This document shows positions 35,238 through 44,920 of a stretch of 64,000 nt of DNA, in pieces. This DNA comes from Methylotenera_A sp040387515. Its GTDB lineage: Bacteria; Pseudomonadota; Gammaproteobacteria; Burkholderiales; Methylophilaceae. The notes under the pieces are model-generated. The model was not told the origin of the DNA. It saw nothing but the letters and a program-made list of their open reading frames with translations, and ran no database searches. Position 1 is the first letter of the stretch, and each line of letters begins with the position of its first letter. The stretch covers positions 94,718 to 158,717 of the forward strand of contig JAZKDP010000006.1 in assembly GCA_040387515.1 (NCBI GenBank). The letters are read 5' to 3'. A program made the position numbers and the translations under genes.

Positions 35238-36995
35238 ATGCCACATTCCGCCTTGAAAAAAACGCTATTGTCGATTGCGCCTTATTATCGCAACGCCATG
35301 TTGTTGGGTTTTTTTACCAATTTAATGCTGCTAGCACCTTCTTGGTACATGCTAGAAGTATATGACCGCGTGATTAACAGCAGAAATACGACAACACTCT
35401 TCATGTTAACGCTGTTGGTTGTATTTATTTATATCGTAATGGAGTGCCTTGAATGGGCTCGCAAAAAATTAATCGTCGAAGCTTCATTAAAATTCGAAAA
35501 TCAGCTAAGCCAAACGATATTTGATGCCGCATTTTTAGCCAAACTCAAAGCATTTAATTTTCCGATTCAGCAAGTATTTACCGATTTTAAAACGCTTAAA
35601 GAAGCGCTCTATTCGCCTGCTTTAATAGGCTTAATGGACATTCCATTCTGCCTGATATTTATTGTCACCTTATTTTTAATCCACCCCATGCTAGGTTTTT
35701 TTACCTTGGCCGCGCTGGCTATCCAGGTAGTGATTATCTTGATGAATCAAACCCGCATCTACAAGCAAATGAAGTTGGCTAACCAGTTTGCTTTTGAGGC
35801 ACAGAATTACTTTACAACGGTCACCAATAAAGCCGAAGTGGTGAAGTCGATGGGCATGCTGCAAGCCATTGGGCAGCGCTGGCAGAGTAAACAACAAGCG
35901 TTTTTATTTCATCAATCACAGGCATCTGAAATTGCCAGCAAAAGTGCGACTTCATCTAAGTTTTTACAAACCATGCAAACCTCTTTAGTGCTGGGTTTAG
36001 GCTGTTATTTGGTAATTAATAATGCCTTGCCATACGGCGGGGCAATGATGATTATTGCCTCTATTCTAGCCGCCAGAGTATTTTCGCCTTTTGTGCAGTT
36101 GGTTTCTCAATGGCGCGTACTTGCTGATGCACAGGAAGCATACGGTCGCCTGGAAAATCTATTAGCGCAATACTCAGATAATAAAATGGGCATGCCTTTG
36201 CCGCCACCTACTGGCGAAATAAGTGTGGAAGCCTTGAGTTATGCCGTGCCGTTAGAAGGCAGGCAGAACCCAGAGCTATTTTTAAAGAACATTCAATTCA
36301 AATTGAATGCAAGAAATGTGTTGGTGATTGCTGGACCTTCTGCATCGGGCAAAACGACGCTAAGTAAGTTGTTGGTGGGATTGCACCAACCAACCAGCGG
36401 CAAAGTTCGTTTTAATGGCGTAGATGCTTTTAAGTGGAATAAGGCAGAGCTTGGCCAGCATATCGGTTATTTACCTCAATCAATTGAATTGATTAATGGC
36501 ACATTGGCAGAAAATATTGCCCGATTTAACGAGATTGATGACGACAAATTAAACCAAGTGATTGAGTTGTTGAATCTGGCAGATTTGATTGCCGATTTAC
36601 CTGAAGGCGTGAATACGCAGATTGGTCAAGATGGTGCATTTTTATCAGGTGGTCGCCGACAGTTAATTGGTTTGGCACGTGCTATTTACGGCAGCCCAAA
36701 AATCATCATTTTGGATGAGCCTAATGCCAACTTGGACGAAATGGGCGATAAGGCATTACATGCGATGATTGCGGCCCTAAAATCGCAAGGCACTACATTT
36801 ATTATTATCAGTCATCTGCAACAAGTTTTGCATCTGGCCGATTACCTGATGATTATGATGAACGGGCAAATGATCCGTTACGGCAAGCCTGCTGAGGTAA
36901 TGGCTTCACTTCATGTGACACAGTCATCGCCAGCTTCAACACAAGCCAGCCCTACGCAAGAAAACCAGGCAGAGTCAGAGGCGCAGCTGGCATGA
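35238..36995 (+). CDS. Type I secretion ABC transporter, first ATPase/permease
   Basis: A 585-residue PrtD-like half transporter. Five or six membrane helices fill residues about 20-300. The nucleotide-binding domain has Walker A GPSASGKTT, signature FLSGGRRQ, Walker B IIILDEPNAN and H-loop IIISH. The signature has Arg where the usual motif has Gln (LSGGQRQ). The C-terminus is a Ser/Gln/Ala-rich tail. I chose the ATG at 35238; a TTG nine bases upstream is possible. It overlaps the second ABC gene by four bases (ATGA), so the two are translationally coupled and probably form a heterodimer. Confidence 0.92.
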   Translation: MPHSALKKTLLSIAPYYRNAMLLGFFTNLMLLAPSWYMLEVYDRVINSRNTTTLFMLTLLVVFIYIVMECLEWARKKLIVEASLKFENQLSQTIFDAAFLAKLKAFNFPIQQVFTDFKTLKEALYSPALIGLMDIPFCLIFIVTLFLIHPMLGFFTLAALAIQVVIILMNQTRIYKQMKLANQFAFEAQNYFTTVTNKAEVVKSMGMLQAIGQRWQSKQQAFLFHQSQASEIASKSATSSKFLQTMQTSLVLGLGCYLVINNALPYGGAMMIIASILAARVFSPFVQLVSQWRVLADAQEAYGRLENLLAQYSDNKMGMPLPPPTGEISVEALSYAVPLEGRQNPELFLKNIQFKLNARNVLVIAGPSASGKTTLSKLLVGLHQPTSGKVRFNGVDAFKWNKAELGQHIGYLPQSIELINGTLAENIARFNEIDDDKLNQVIELLNLADLIADLPEGVNTQIGQDGAFLSGGRRQLIGLARAIYGSPKIIILDEPNANLDEMGDKALHAMIAALKSQGTTFIIISHLQQVLHLADYLMIMMNGQMIRYGKPAEVMASLHVTQSSPASTQASPTQENQAESEAQLA

Positions 36996-38716
36996 TTAAT
37001 CTAAAACAACAGCCATTATTGCAATATTTAGCACCATTAAAAGCAGATGTGATTAGCATCGCTTTGCTTAGTTGTATTGCTAATTTATTGATGCTAGCGC
37101 CAACAATTTACATGTTGCAACTGTATGACCGTGTAATGCTGAGCCAGAACACACTCACCTTAGTAACGGTGACTTTGTTAATCAGTTTTTTTATTTTGGC
37201 AATGGCGTTTGCAGAATGGCTGCGTTCAATTATCACCATCAAAGCAGGGGTGAAGTTTGATCAATCGCTGAATAGTAAATTATTCAATCAAGCATTTGAG
37301 CGCATTTTTACCGCGAATCAAAAAAATACGCATGAAGCTATGCAAGATTTAACGAACATTCGTCAATTTATGACCAGCAATGGTTTGTTTGCATTTTTTG
37401 ACATACCTTGGACGCTTATTTATGTGGCGGTATTGTTTATATTAAGTCCATCTTTAGGTTGGTTGGCTATTGTATTTTGCTTGATTCAATTCGGTCTTGG
37501 TGTGTGGAATCAGATCAGCACAGATGCGCCATTAAAGGCGACGATGAATGTCAATTTAGAGAATCAGCAGTTTTTATCCAGCAAGGTGCGCAATTTGGAA
37601 ACCTTGCATGTGATGGGTATTTTGCCGCAGCTCTACAAACGCTGGCAAAGTTTGCAAGAAATGGCAAGTGGCTTAAACCACAGCGCTATTCGTGTGCAAA
37701 GTAGAAACCAGCATATCAACAAATTAACGCGCTATACCATGCAATCTTTAATGCTGGCAGCTGCCGCATTATTGGCTGTTAGAGGTGAAATATCCATTGG
37801 CTCGATGATCGCCTCTAACGTTTTGATTGCAAGAGCATTGCAACCATTCGACATTATTGTTGGTACTTGGAAGCAATATATACAAGCCAAAGATTCCATC
37901 CGCCGCTTAAATTCCGTATTAGCGCATCCGCTTGCGGAAGTGACTAAATTAGAGCTTGGGCAGGAAAATCATGCCGCTATTCTGCCTGAAATCAAAGGCG
38001 AGATTACGCTTAAAAACTTAACGGTCACTTTGCACAACACACATAAAAAAGTATTGAGCCATGTCAATTTGAGTATTAAGTCTGGACAAGTTCTGGCCAT
38101 CATGGGACCTTCTGGATCCGGCAAAACCAGCCTCGCACGCTGTTTGGTTGGCGTGATGCCTGTGCCGCACGGCACGCTTTTGATTGATGACATTTCAATT
38201 GAGCAAGTTAATGCGCAGCAATTATCAGCTGCATTGGGCTATTTACCTCAGGATGTCAGTCTTTTAGAAGGCACGATTGCAGAGAATATTGCACGTTTTG
38301 AGACTTTAGATTCGGCAGAAATTATCGCTGCTGCAAAAGCAGTCGGGCTGCATGAAGCGATTTTGCGTTTACCTTTAGGATATGACACCAAAGTGGATGA
38401 ATCTGGTGTGTCGTTATCTGGCGGACAACGCCAGTTGATTGGTTTGGCGCGTGCCGTATATAAATCACCGTCTATTTTAGTGTTGGATGAACCCAATGCG
38501 CATTTGGATGAATACGGTGAAACACATCTGCTTAATGCCTTGCAGGCATTCAAAAATCAAGGAAAAACCGTCGTAGTGATATCACATCGCACCAATATTC
38601 TGAAAGTAACGGATCAATTATTGGTGATGAAAAATGGCGAAGTACTGCATCACGGCCCAACGGATATTGTGATTAAGCAATTAAACAATGAGAAATCAAC
38701 ACAACAGGCGGCTTAA
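36992..38716 (+). CDS. Type I secretion ABC transporter, second ATPase/permease
   Basis: A 574-residue paralogue of the preceding protein, with the same layout: membrane domain (about 15-300), then Walker A GPSGSGKTS, consensus signature LSGGQRQ, Walker B ILVLDEPNAH and H-loop VVISH. Two adjacent, translationally coupled PrtD-type ABC genes are less common than the single gene of the HasD, PrtD and LapB exporters. The catalytic sites of this copy look fully canonical, in contrast to the Arg-substituted signature of its partner. It energises export through the HlyD and TolC proteins encoded next. Confidence 0.93.
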   Translation: MINLKQQPLLQYLAPLKADVISIALLSCIANLLMLAPTIYMLQLYDRVMLSQNTLTLVTVTLLISFFILAMAFAEWLRSIITIKAGVKFDQSLNSKLFNQAFERIFTANQKNTHEAMQDLTNIRQFMTSNGLFAFFDIPWTLIYVAVLFILSPSLGWLAIVFCLIQFGLGVWNQISTDAPLKATMNVNLENQQFLSSKVRNLETLHVMGILPQLYKRWQSLQEMASGLNHSAIRVQSRNQHINKLTRYTMQSLMLAAAALLAVRGEISIGSMIASNVLIARALQPFDIIVGTWKQYIQAKDSIRRLNSVLAHPLAEVTKLELGQENHAAILPEIKGEITLKNLTVTLHNTHKKVLSHVNLSIKSGQVLAIMGPSGSGKTSLARCLVGVMPVPHGTLLIDDISIEQVNAQQLSAALGYLPQDVSLLEGTIAENIARFETLDSAEIIAAAKAVGLHEAILRLPLGYDTKVDESGVSLSGGQRQLIGLARAVYKSPSILVLDEPNAHLDEYGETHLLNALQAFKNQGKTVVVISHRTNILKVTDQLLVMKNGEVLHHGPTDIVIKQLNNEKSTQQAA

Positions 38717-38723
38717 TAAAAAT

Positions 38724-40130
38724 ATGAAACTTATTTCTCAAAACAATGCGTTAGAGCTTTCTGGGTCAAACATGGCTAATTCAAACCATGCCAATGCACA
38801 TGGCCTAGATGCCGCAAGTAATCTGGACAATTACGCTAATAATAAAACATCTAATCGCTTAGGACTATTTTTATTGTTATTTGGATTGTTCGGTTTTGTA
38901 CTGTGGGCTGGTTTTGCACCACTGGATGAAGGTGTTCCTACTGAAGGCGTAGTGAATGTTGAGGGCAGCCATAAAGTGGTACAGCATTTAAGTGGCGGAA
39001 TTGTTAAAACGCTGGCGGTAAAAGAAGGCCAGGAAGTGAAAGCTGGTGATGTATTGCTGACGTTAGACGATGCGGTTATTAAAGCTAGGCATCAAGAAAT
39101 TAAACAACATTACATGGGATTAAGAGCGCAGGAAAGCCGCCTAATTACAGAAAAAACTGGCGCTAAAACGATTCAGTTTCATGATGATTTAATTAAAAAC
39201 CAAGATGACTTTTATGTGCAAAAACACATGTTAAATCAATCCCAATTATTGCAAGCCAGACAAAATGTATTAAGCGCAGAAATCATGGCGATACAAGAAT
39301 CGATACAAGGGCAAAGAGCCATTATTGCGGGCGATGAAGGTGTTTTAAGTAGCTACCGCTCACAGTTGTCACTATTGAATGAGCAGTTAAACGGCATCAA
39401 ACCTTTGGTGCAAGAAGGTTATGCGCCTAGAAATCAGATGAATGAATTAGAGCAGAAAGTCGCGCAAAACATAGGGCAAATTGCCAATACAGAAGCCAAT
39501 ATCACACGCAGCAAAATAACGATATTAGAGCTTAACCAGCGCATGATGGTCAGGCAGCAGACTGAAAAAAAAGAAATTGATACTGAGATGGCGCAAGTGA
39601 ATCTTGCCGTGCAGTCAGATGCTGAAAAATTCAAAGCATTATCAGAAGAGCTTGGCCGCATCTCAATGGTTGCGCCTGCTTCAGGTCAGGTTATCGGCTT
39701 GCAAGTCCACACTTTAGGCGCAGTCATTCAACCTGGGCAGAAAGTAATGGATATTGTGCCAATGGGTGAGCCGCTTATTTTAGATGCCAAAATTCCGCCC
39801 AATCTAATTGATAAAGTACACGCCGGACAAGATGCGGATGTGCGTTTTTCTACTTTTGCCAATACGCCGCAATTGTTGGTTGATGGCAAAGTGAAAACCA
39901 TTTCAAAAGACTTGTTAACGGAAACTGCGCCCAATTCTGATCGTGTTAGCCAAAGCTATTATTTGGCCAAAGTATCTATTACGCCAAACGGAATGCGTGT
40001 GCTAGGTGATAGAAAACTGCAGCCTGGCATGCCTGTGCAAGTGGTGATAAAAACGGGTGAGCGTACTTTGTTAACTTATCTATTGCACCCTTTAACAAAA
40101 CGCATTGCTGCCTCGATGAAAGAGGAATAG
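38724..40130 (+). CDS. HlyD-family membrane fusion protein
   Basis: This 468-residue periplasmic adaptor of the type I system has a cytoplasmic N-terminus and one membrane helix (about 43-62, RLGLFLLLFGLFGFVLWAGF). A split biotinyl-lipoyl-like domain (VEGSHKVVQHLSGGIVKTLAVKEGQEVKAGDVLLTLDD ... ISMVAPASGQVIGLQVHTLGAVIQPGQ), a long coiled-coil hairpin between its halves (about 120-310) and a C-terminal beta domain with PGMPVQVVIKTGERT follow. It bridges the ABC pair and the TolC-like channel. The ATG at 38724 is preferred for its AGGCGG site; an ATG at 38688 would overlap the ABC gene. Confidence 0.92.
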   Translation: MKLISQNNALELSGSNMANSNHANAHGLDAASNLDNYANNKTSNRLGLFLLLFGLFGFVLWAGFAPLDEGVPTEGVVNVEGSHKVVQHLSGGIVKTLAVKEGQEVKAGDVLLTLDDAVIKARHQEIKQHYMGLRAQESRLITEKTGAKTIQFHDDLIKNQDDFYVQKHMLNQSQLLQARQNVLSAEIMAIQESIQGQRAIIAGDEGVLSSYRSQLSLLNEQLNGIKPLVQEGYAPRNQMNELEQKVAQNIGQIANTEANITRSKITILELNQRMMVRQQTEKKEIDTEMAQVNLAVQSDAEKFKALSEELGRISMVAPASGQVIGLQVHTLGAVIQPGQKVMDIVPMGEPLILDAKIPPNLIDKVHAGQDADVRFSTFANTPQLLVDGKVKTISKDLLTETAPNSDRVSQSYYLAKVSITPNGMRVLGDRKLQPGMPVQVVIKTGERTLLTYLLHPLTKRIAASMKEE

Positions 40131-40137
40131 TAAAGAA

Positions 40138-41481
40138 ATGATCAATAAGAATATAAAGATATTTAGCATGTTGGTATCGCTGTTTTTGGTGTCAACACAG
40201 TCGCATGCGGCAGATAGCCTGCTCAGTTTGTATCAAGCCGCATTGAATTACGATGCGCAGTACAAAGGCACGGTTGCGGATACGCAAGCTGATAGGGAAG
40301 AAATTAATAAAGCCCGTGCATTGTTTTATCCAAAAGCGCAATTGGGGGGAAGCTATGGCCGTGGCAACACTGACCGTGTATCTCAAACAATGTTTGGGCC
40401 AATGGAAGATAACCTCAAATACGATACCAAAAATCTGGCGCTGACTGTCAGGCAACCACTGTTTAATAAAGAAACTTTGGCCACATACAGAAGTGCTAAA
40501 GCCTATGTAAAAGGCAAAGAAGCGTTGTTGCAAAGTGAAACTTCTACCTTGATTACCAGAATAGCCAGTGCGTACTTTGAGCTTTTATATGCTGAAGAAA
40601 AAACCACTGTTTTGCAGAATAAAGTTTCTGCACTAGGGCAGCAGTTAAATCAGGCAAGCAAGCGCTTTGAGTATGGGGAGGGCACTTTAACCGAAATAAG
40701 CGAGGCACAAGCGAGCTTAGATGTTGCGCAAGCGGAATTGCTAGAGGCGAAAAATAGTGCAGAAGCCTATAAATTGGCCTTAAGCAATATGACAGGCCAA
40801 GAGGTTGAGGTTTTGGCAAAACTGAATACAGCAAAAATGGCAACGATTAAAGAGGATTTTGGACAATTGGACGATTGGCTGAAGACGGCCATTGAGAATA
40901 GTCCTGAAATATTGTCTGCCAAATACGCCTTAGAAGTGGCGCAGCAAGAAGTTGAAAAGAAACAGGCAGGGCATTTGCCAACGCTTGATTTAGTTGGCGT
41001 GCGCTCGTATAGCCAAAATGACAGCAACAACACTTTAGGCTCACAGTTTGATACGACAACAGTGGCGTTACAGTTTAATTTACCGCTGTTCGCAGGCGGA
41101 TTTGTGAATGCCAGTGTGCGGCAATCTGTGAGCAGAGTTGAAGCAGCTAGAGAAGACCTTAACTTAAAAACTAGAGACGCCAATACCAATATTCAAAAGT
41201 ATTACCAGCATTTGCAAAGTGAGTTGCTTTCAATGCAAGCCTACAGCCAAGCCGTTAAATCTAGCGAGATCGCACTGGATGGCACATCTAAAAGCTTTAA
41301 TAGTGGTTTCAGAACCAATATTGACGTACTGAATGCCCAACAAAGACTGTATGAAAATAAGCTTAAATTAAGCAAATCCTACTATGTATTGGTGAACGAT
41401 ATTGTGAGTATCAAGCATATCGCTGGCGTTTTAAATGAAGCGCAATTGCAAAATATTAATCAGTTTTTCTTAACGAATTAA
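40138..41481 (+). CDS. TolC-family outer-membrane channel
   Basis: A 447-residue protein with a signal peptide (cleavage near SHA-ADSLL) and the TolC repeat architecture of two homologous halves of long helices plus beta strands. Family motifs include LYQAALNYDAQYKG at the start, RQPLFNKETLATYRSAKAYV, FEYGEGTLTEISEAQASLDVAQAELLEAKN, and in the second half LPLFAGGFVNASVRQSVSRVEAA and FNSGFRTNIDVLNAQQRLYE. It completes the type I exporter. It starts 7 bases after the HlyD gene and is the last of the four T1SS genes; the pseudopilin gene follows at 36 bases, so transcription may continue. Confidence 0.93.
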   Translation: MINKNIKIFSMLVSLFLVSTQSHAADSLLSLYQAALNYDAQYKGTVADTQADREEINKARALFYPKAQLGGSYGRGNTDRVSQTMFGPMEDNLKYDTKNLALTVRQPLFNKETLATYRSAKAYVKGKEALLQSETSTLITRIASAYFELLYAEEKTTVLQNKVSALGQQLNQASKRFEYGEGTLTEISEAQASLDVAQAELLEAKNSAEAYKLALSNMTGQEVEVLAKLNTAKMATIKEDFGQLDDWLKTAIENSPEILSAKYALEVAQQEVEKKQAGHLPTLDLVGVRSYSQNDSNNTLGSQFDTTTVALQFNLPLFAGGFVNASVRQSVSRVEAAREDLNLKTRDANTNIQKYYQHLQSELLSMQAYSQAVKSSEIALDGTSKSFNSGFRTNIDVLNAQQRLYENKLKLSKSYYVLVNDIVSIKHIAGVLNEAQLQNINQFFLTN

Positions 41482-41517
41482 GCGTTATTTTGAACAAATA
41501 AAGTGGAAGGTGAAATG

Positions 41518-41970
41518 ATGAAATTAATGGCGAAAGCAAGTAGCGAAACATTCAAGAAACAAGTCTGTCAGCTAGGATTTACCTTGTTGGAACTGCTGGT
41601 GGTCATGGTGATTATCGGCTTATTGGCAGGTTATGTTGGGCCGAAATATTTTGCGCAGATTGGTAAATCTGAAGTGAAAACAACTAGAGCACAACTGGAT
41701 TCTTTGTCCAAAGCGCTTGATCAGTATCGTTTGGATAATGGACATTACCCTAGCACTGACAATGGATTGGCAGCGCTTAATACTGCGCCTGCGGATGAAG
41801 AGAAATGGCGTGGGCCTTATTTACAGAAAAAAGCCCCGAATGACCCTTGGGGAAAGCCTTATCAGTACAAATTTCCAGGGGATCACGCTGAGTATGATTT
41901 ATGGTCATTTGGTAATGATGGCACTGCTGGCGGCAGTGATGAAGCGGCTGATGTGGTGAACTGGGAATAG
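41518..41970 (+). CDS. Major pseudopilin, GspG-like
   Basis: A 150-residue pseudopilin. The prepilin peptidase site (QLG-FTLLELLVVMVIIGLL) follows a 23-residue leader with Glu at position 5 after cleavage. The globular domain has GspG marks: LDQYRLDNGHYPSTDNGLAAL, GPYLQKKAPNDPWGKPYQY, and a C-terminal DLWSFGNDGTAGGSDEAAD loop with the aspartates that bind Ca2+ in GspG. It forms the pseudopilus shaft. GGAAGG lies just before the two adjacent ATG codons; 41518 has the better spacing. It opens the eleven-gene secretion cluster. Confidence 0.92.
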   Translation: MKLMAKASSETFKKQVCQLGFTLLELLVVMVIIGLLAGYVGPKYFAQIGKSEVKTTRAQLDSLSKALDQYRLDNGHYPSTDNGLAALNTAPADEEKWRGPYLQKKAPNDPWGKPYQYKFPGDHAEYDLWSFGNDGTAGGSDEAADVVNWE

Positions 41971-41981
41971 TTATTTTTAAT

Positions 41982-43184
41982 ATGAAATTTGAATTAAAAG
42001 TAGTGCACGGCGAAACAATCAGCTTGCTAGATATTGAAGCTAGCGATGCTACTAATGCGCTTAAACAAGCTGAATCGCAAGGGTTTAGTGTGCTTAATGT
42101 AAAAAATGCAGGCGCTTCACTTTTTGGCGCATCATTTTTTAAGGCTACGCTCGCTAAGTCTAAATTTAACTTAATGTTATTTAGCCAGGAATTATTGGCC
42201 TTGCTGGAATCTGGTTTAAGTTTGGTTGAGTCGATTGAGGCGTTAGCGGAGAAAGAGCAGCAAGCTGAATCTAAAGCCATTCTTACTCAAGTGATGGCGG
42301 CGTTATACGAAGGTTTGCCGTTATCTAGTGCATTAGAAAGCGTACCACAGGTTTTTACGCCGCTTTATGTTGCGCTGATTCGCTCAAGCGAGCGCACTGG
42401 TGACATGGTTCAAGCTTTGGCTAGACATGTTTCTTACCAATTACAGATTGATGCTGTGCGTAAAAAGATTGTTACCGCATCTATTTACCCGGTACTTTTA
42501 ATTATTGTTGGCGGCTTAGTTGTGCTGTTTTTATTGGGATATGTAGTGCCTAAATTCAGCACCATCTATGAAAGTGCCGGTACCGATTTGCCTTGGATGT
42601 CGCAACTGCTCTTGAGTTGGGGGCGATTATTGCAGGAACATGGCAAAGAGGTATTTTCTATATTCATACTCAGTTTGAGCGTATTGATTTATACCTTAAG
42701 TCGACAAACAGTGCGCGCTGCGATGATTAAAAAATTATGGCTTATTCCAGCTGTTGGCGAAACGATGCGGATTTACCAATTAGCCCGATTTTATAGAACA
42801 TTGGGTATGTTGCTGCGCGGCGGAATACCTTTAATAACGGCGATGGGTATGGTTTCATCCTTGTTACAGACTGCGTTAAAAAGCAGTCTGGATAAAGTGA
42901 CTTTTGATGTGCGTGAAGGCAAACCGATTTCAGCCGCCATGGAGCAGCATGGTATGACAACGGCTATTTCAATTCGCATGCTACGGGTTGGTGAGCGGAC
43001 AGGTCAGATGGGCGAAATGATGGAACGCATCGGTGCGTTTTATGATGATGAGATTGCGCGCACGGTTGAATGGTTTACCAAGCTACTTGAGCCTATTTTG
43101 ATGATTGTGATTGGTTTGATCGTTGGGCTGGTCGTGGTGCTGATGTATATGCCGATTTTCGAATTAGCGGGGAATATTCAATGA
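41982..43184 (+). CDS. Type II secretion inner-membrane platform, GspF-like
   Basis: This 400-residue GspF/PilC family protein has a cytoplasmic domain, then two T2SSF repeats, each with helices (LLIIVGGLVVLFLLGYVVPKF near 165-185 and ILMIVIGLIVGLVVVLMYMPIF near the end). Conserved motifs are FSQELLALLESGLSLVESIEAL and LARFYRTLGMLLRGGIPLITAM. It anchors the ATPase and the pseudopilus base. It overlaps the ATPase gene by four bases (ATGA). Confidence 0.92.
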   Translation: MKFELKVVHGETISLLDIEASDATNALKQAESQGFSVLNVKNAGASLFGASFFKATLAKSKFNLMLFSQELLALLESGLSLVESIEALAEKEQQAESKAILTQVMAALYEGLPLSSALESVPQVFTPLYVALIRSSERTGDMVQALARHVSYQLQIDAVRKKIVTASIYPVLLIIVGGLVVLFLLGYVVPKFSTIYESAGTDLPWMSQLLLSWGRLLQEHGKEVFSIFILSLSVLIYTLSRQTVRAAMIKKLWLIPAVGETMRIYQLARFYRTLGMLLRGGIPLITAMGMVSSLLQTALKSSLDKVTFDVREGKPISAAMEQHGMTTAISIRMLRVGERTGQMGEMMERIGAFYDDEIARTVEWFTKLLEPILMIVIGLIVGLVVVLMYMPIFELAGNIQ

Positions 43185-44920
43185 ATATGCCATCTGACAT
43201 TAAGCATGACCGCATATTTGAGGGTGTACTTAACACTCAAAACCAGCTGACAATTGAACAAGTCAATCAAGCTAAAAAGACCGCCACTCAAACCAAACAG
43301 GCTTTACTGGATGTGCTGGAAGAGCAATCTAGTTTGACTGCAGACGAGTTTGTTATCGCGCTTGGTCAATTGATGCATTATCCAGCGCTGAGCATATTAC
43401 AGTTGTATGAGATGCAACCTGATTTTAGCCTACTGTCTTTTGCAAATGCCGGCAAATATGGGTGTGTGGCACTACGAAATCAGTCGAGTGATTTGTACCT
43501 AGTTTGTGCGAATCCGTTTGATGTGAACTTGCAAGGCAAAGTCGATCTGCTATTTGCGCATTCAGCCAGCATCCATAACGTCACTTGGGCGCTAACGCAT
43601 CATAAAGACCTGATTGCGTTTCTGGCACATCATGAAGAATCCATGCGTGCTAGAGATGGGTTGACTGCAGAGCATACAGAGTTGCAGACGGAACTGAATG
43701 GTTTAGAAGATATTTCATTAAGGTCGATTAGTGAAGATACCAGTCCAGTGGTCAAATTTGTGCGTTCTACTTTATATGACGCGCTTAAAGCGGGCGCCAG
43801 TGATATTCATATGGAAACCGATCCGCATGGCTTAAAAATAAAATACCGCATCGATGGCGTGTTAAGTCAAGAGGGCGGTATTCAAGGCTTGGCGCAAGCA
43901 GAACAGGCTATCTCGCGTATCAAAGTGATGTCTGAACTGGATATCGCCGAAAGGCGCGTGCCGCAGGACGGGCGCTTTAAAGTTTTAGCATTAGGTCGCG
44001 AAGTAGATATGCGTGTTTCAATCATGCCAAGCGTGTTTGGCGAAGATGCCGTCTTGCGTATTTTAGATCGCAAGGCATTAAGTGATGAAGCCAAAGGCCT
44101 GAGTCTGGAAACATTAGGCTTTGAAGAATCTATAAAAGCGCGTTTTAGATTATTAGCAGAAGAACCATACGGCATGCTTCTGGTAACTGGCCCGACTGGC
44201 AGCGGCAAAACCACTACGCTGTACGGAATCATCTCAGAGATCAATCATGGGCAAGACAAAATCATCACCATTGAAGATCCTGTCGAATACCAATTACCAG
44301 GCGTATTGCAGATTCCAGTTAACGAGAAGAAAGGCTTAACTTTTGCGCGCGGTCTGCGCTCTATTTTGCGGCACGACCCAGACAAGATTATGGTCGGCGA
44401 AATCCGCGATGCAGAAACCGCACAAATCGCTGTGCAATCCGCTTTGACGGGGCATTTAGTATTAACCACAGTGCATGCCAATAACGTATTCGATGTGATT
44501 GGCCGTTTTACCAATATGAGCGTAGACCCCTACAGCTTTGTTTCTGCTATCAATGGCATTCTTGCACAGCGACTGGTGCGTATCAATTGCGCACATTGCA
44601 CAGTGCCTGATGCGCCAGCAGTAGAGCTCATCACTAAATCTGGCTTAACTGCTGAGCAGGCATCCAGCTTTAATTTCAGAAAAGGTCAAGGTTGTGGCCA
44701 GTGTCATGGCACGGGTTATAAAGGTCGCAAAGCGATTGCGGAATTGCTATGTTTTAACGATGAGATCAGAGAGCTGATAGTCACGCGCGAGCCGATTCGT
44801 AAAGTAAAAGAGGCGGCACATAAAAATGGTACACGCAGCATGCGTGAAGCGGCGCTGGAATTAGTCAAACGTGGTGAAACCACATTACAGGAGATCAACC
44901 GTGTTACTTCGCTGGTTTAG
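43181..44920 (+). CDS. Type II secretion ATPase, GspE-like
   Basis: A 579-residue secretion ATPase. It has an N-terminal MshEN/GspE-N-like domain (about 1-150), the ASDIHMETDPHG box, Walker A GPTGSGKTTTLYG (about 335-347), an Asp box (TIEDPVEYQLPG), Walker B IMVGEIRDAETA, a His box (GHLVLTTVHANN), and a four-cysteine zinc motif (CAHC ... CGQC) near 470-510. All catalytic motifs are intact. It powers pseudopilus assembly in the cytoplasm with the GspF-like protein. Translation of the next gene begins inside its 3' end. Confidence 0.93.
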   Translation: MNMPSDIKHDRIFEGVLNTQNQLTIEQVNQAKKTATQTKQALLDVLEEQSSLTADEFVIALGQLMHYPALSILQLYEMQPDFSLLSFANAGKYGCVALRNQSSDLYLVCANPFDVNLQGKVDLLFAHSASIHNVTWALTHHKDLIAFLAHHEESMRARDGLTAEHTELQTELNGLEDISLRSISEDTSPVVKFVRSTLYDALKAGASDIHMETDPHGLKIKYRIDGVLSQEGGIQGLAQAEQAISRIKVMSELDIAERRVPQDGRFKVLALGREVDMRVSIMPSVFGEDAVLRILDRKALSDEAKGLSLETLGFEESIKARFRLLAEEPYGMLLVTGPTGSGKTTTLYGIISEINHGQDKIITIEDPVEYQLPGVLQIPVNEKKGLTFARGLRSILRHDPDKIMVGEIRDAETAQIAVQSALTGHLVLTTVHANNVFDVIGRFTNMSVDPYSFVSAINGILAQRLVRINCAHCTVPDAPAVELITKSGLTAEQASSFNFRKGQGCGQCHGTGYKGRKAIAELLCFNDEIRELIVTREPIRKVKEAAHKNGTRSMREAALELVKRGETTLQEINRVTSLV

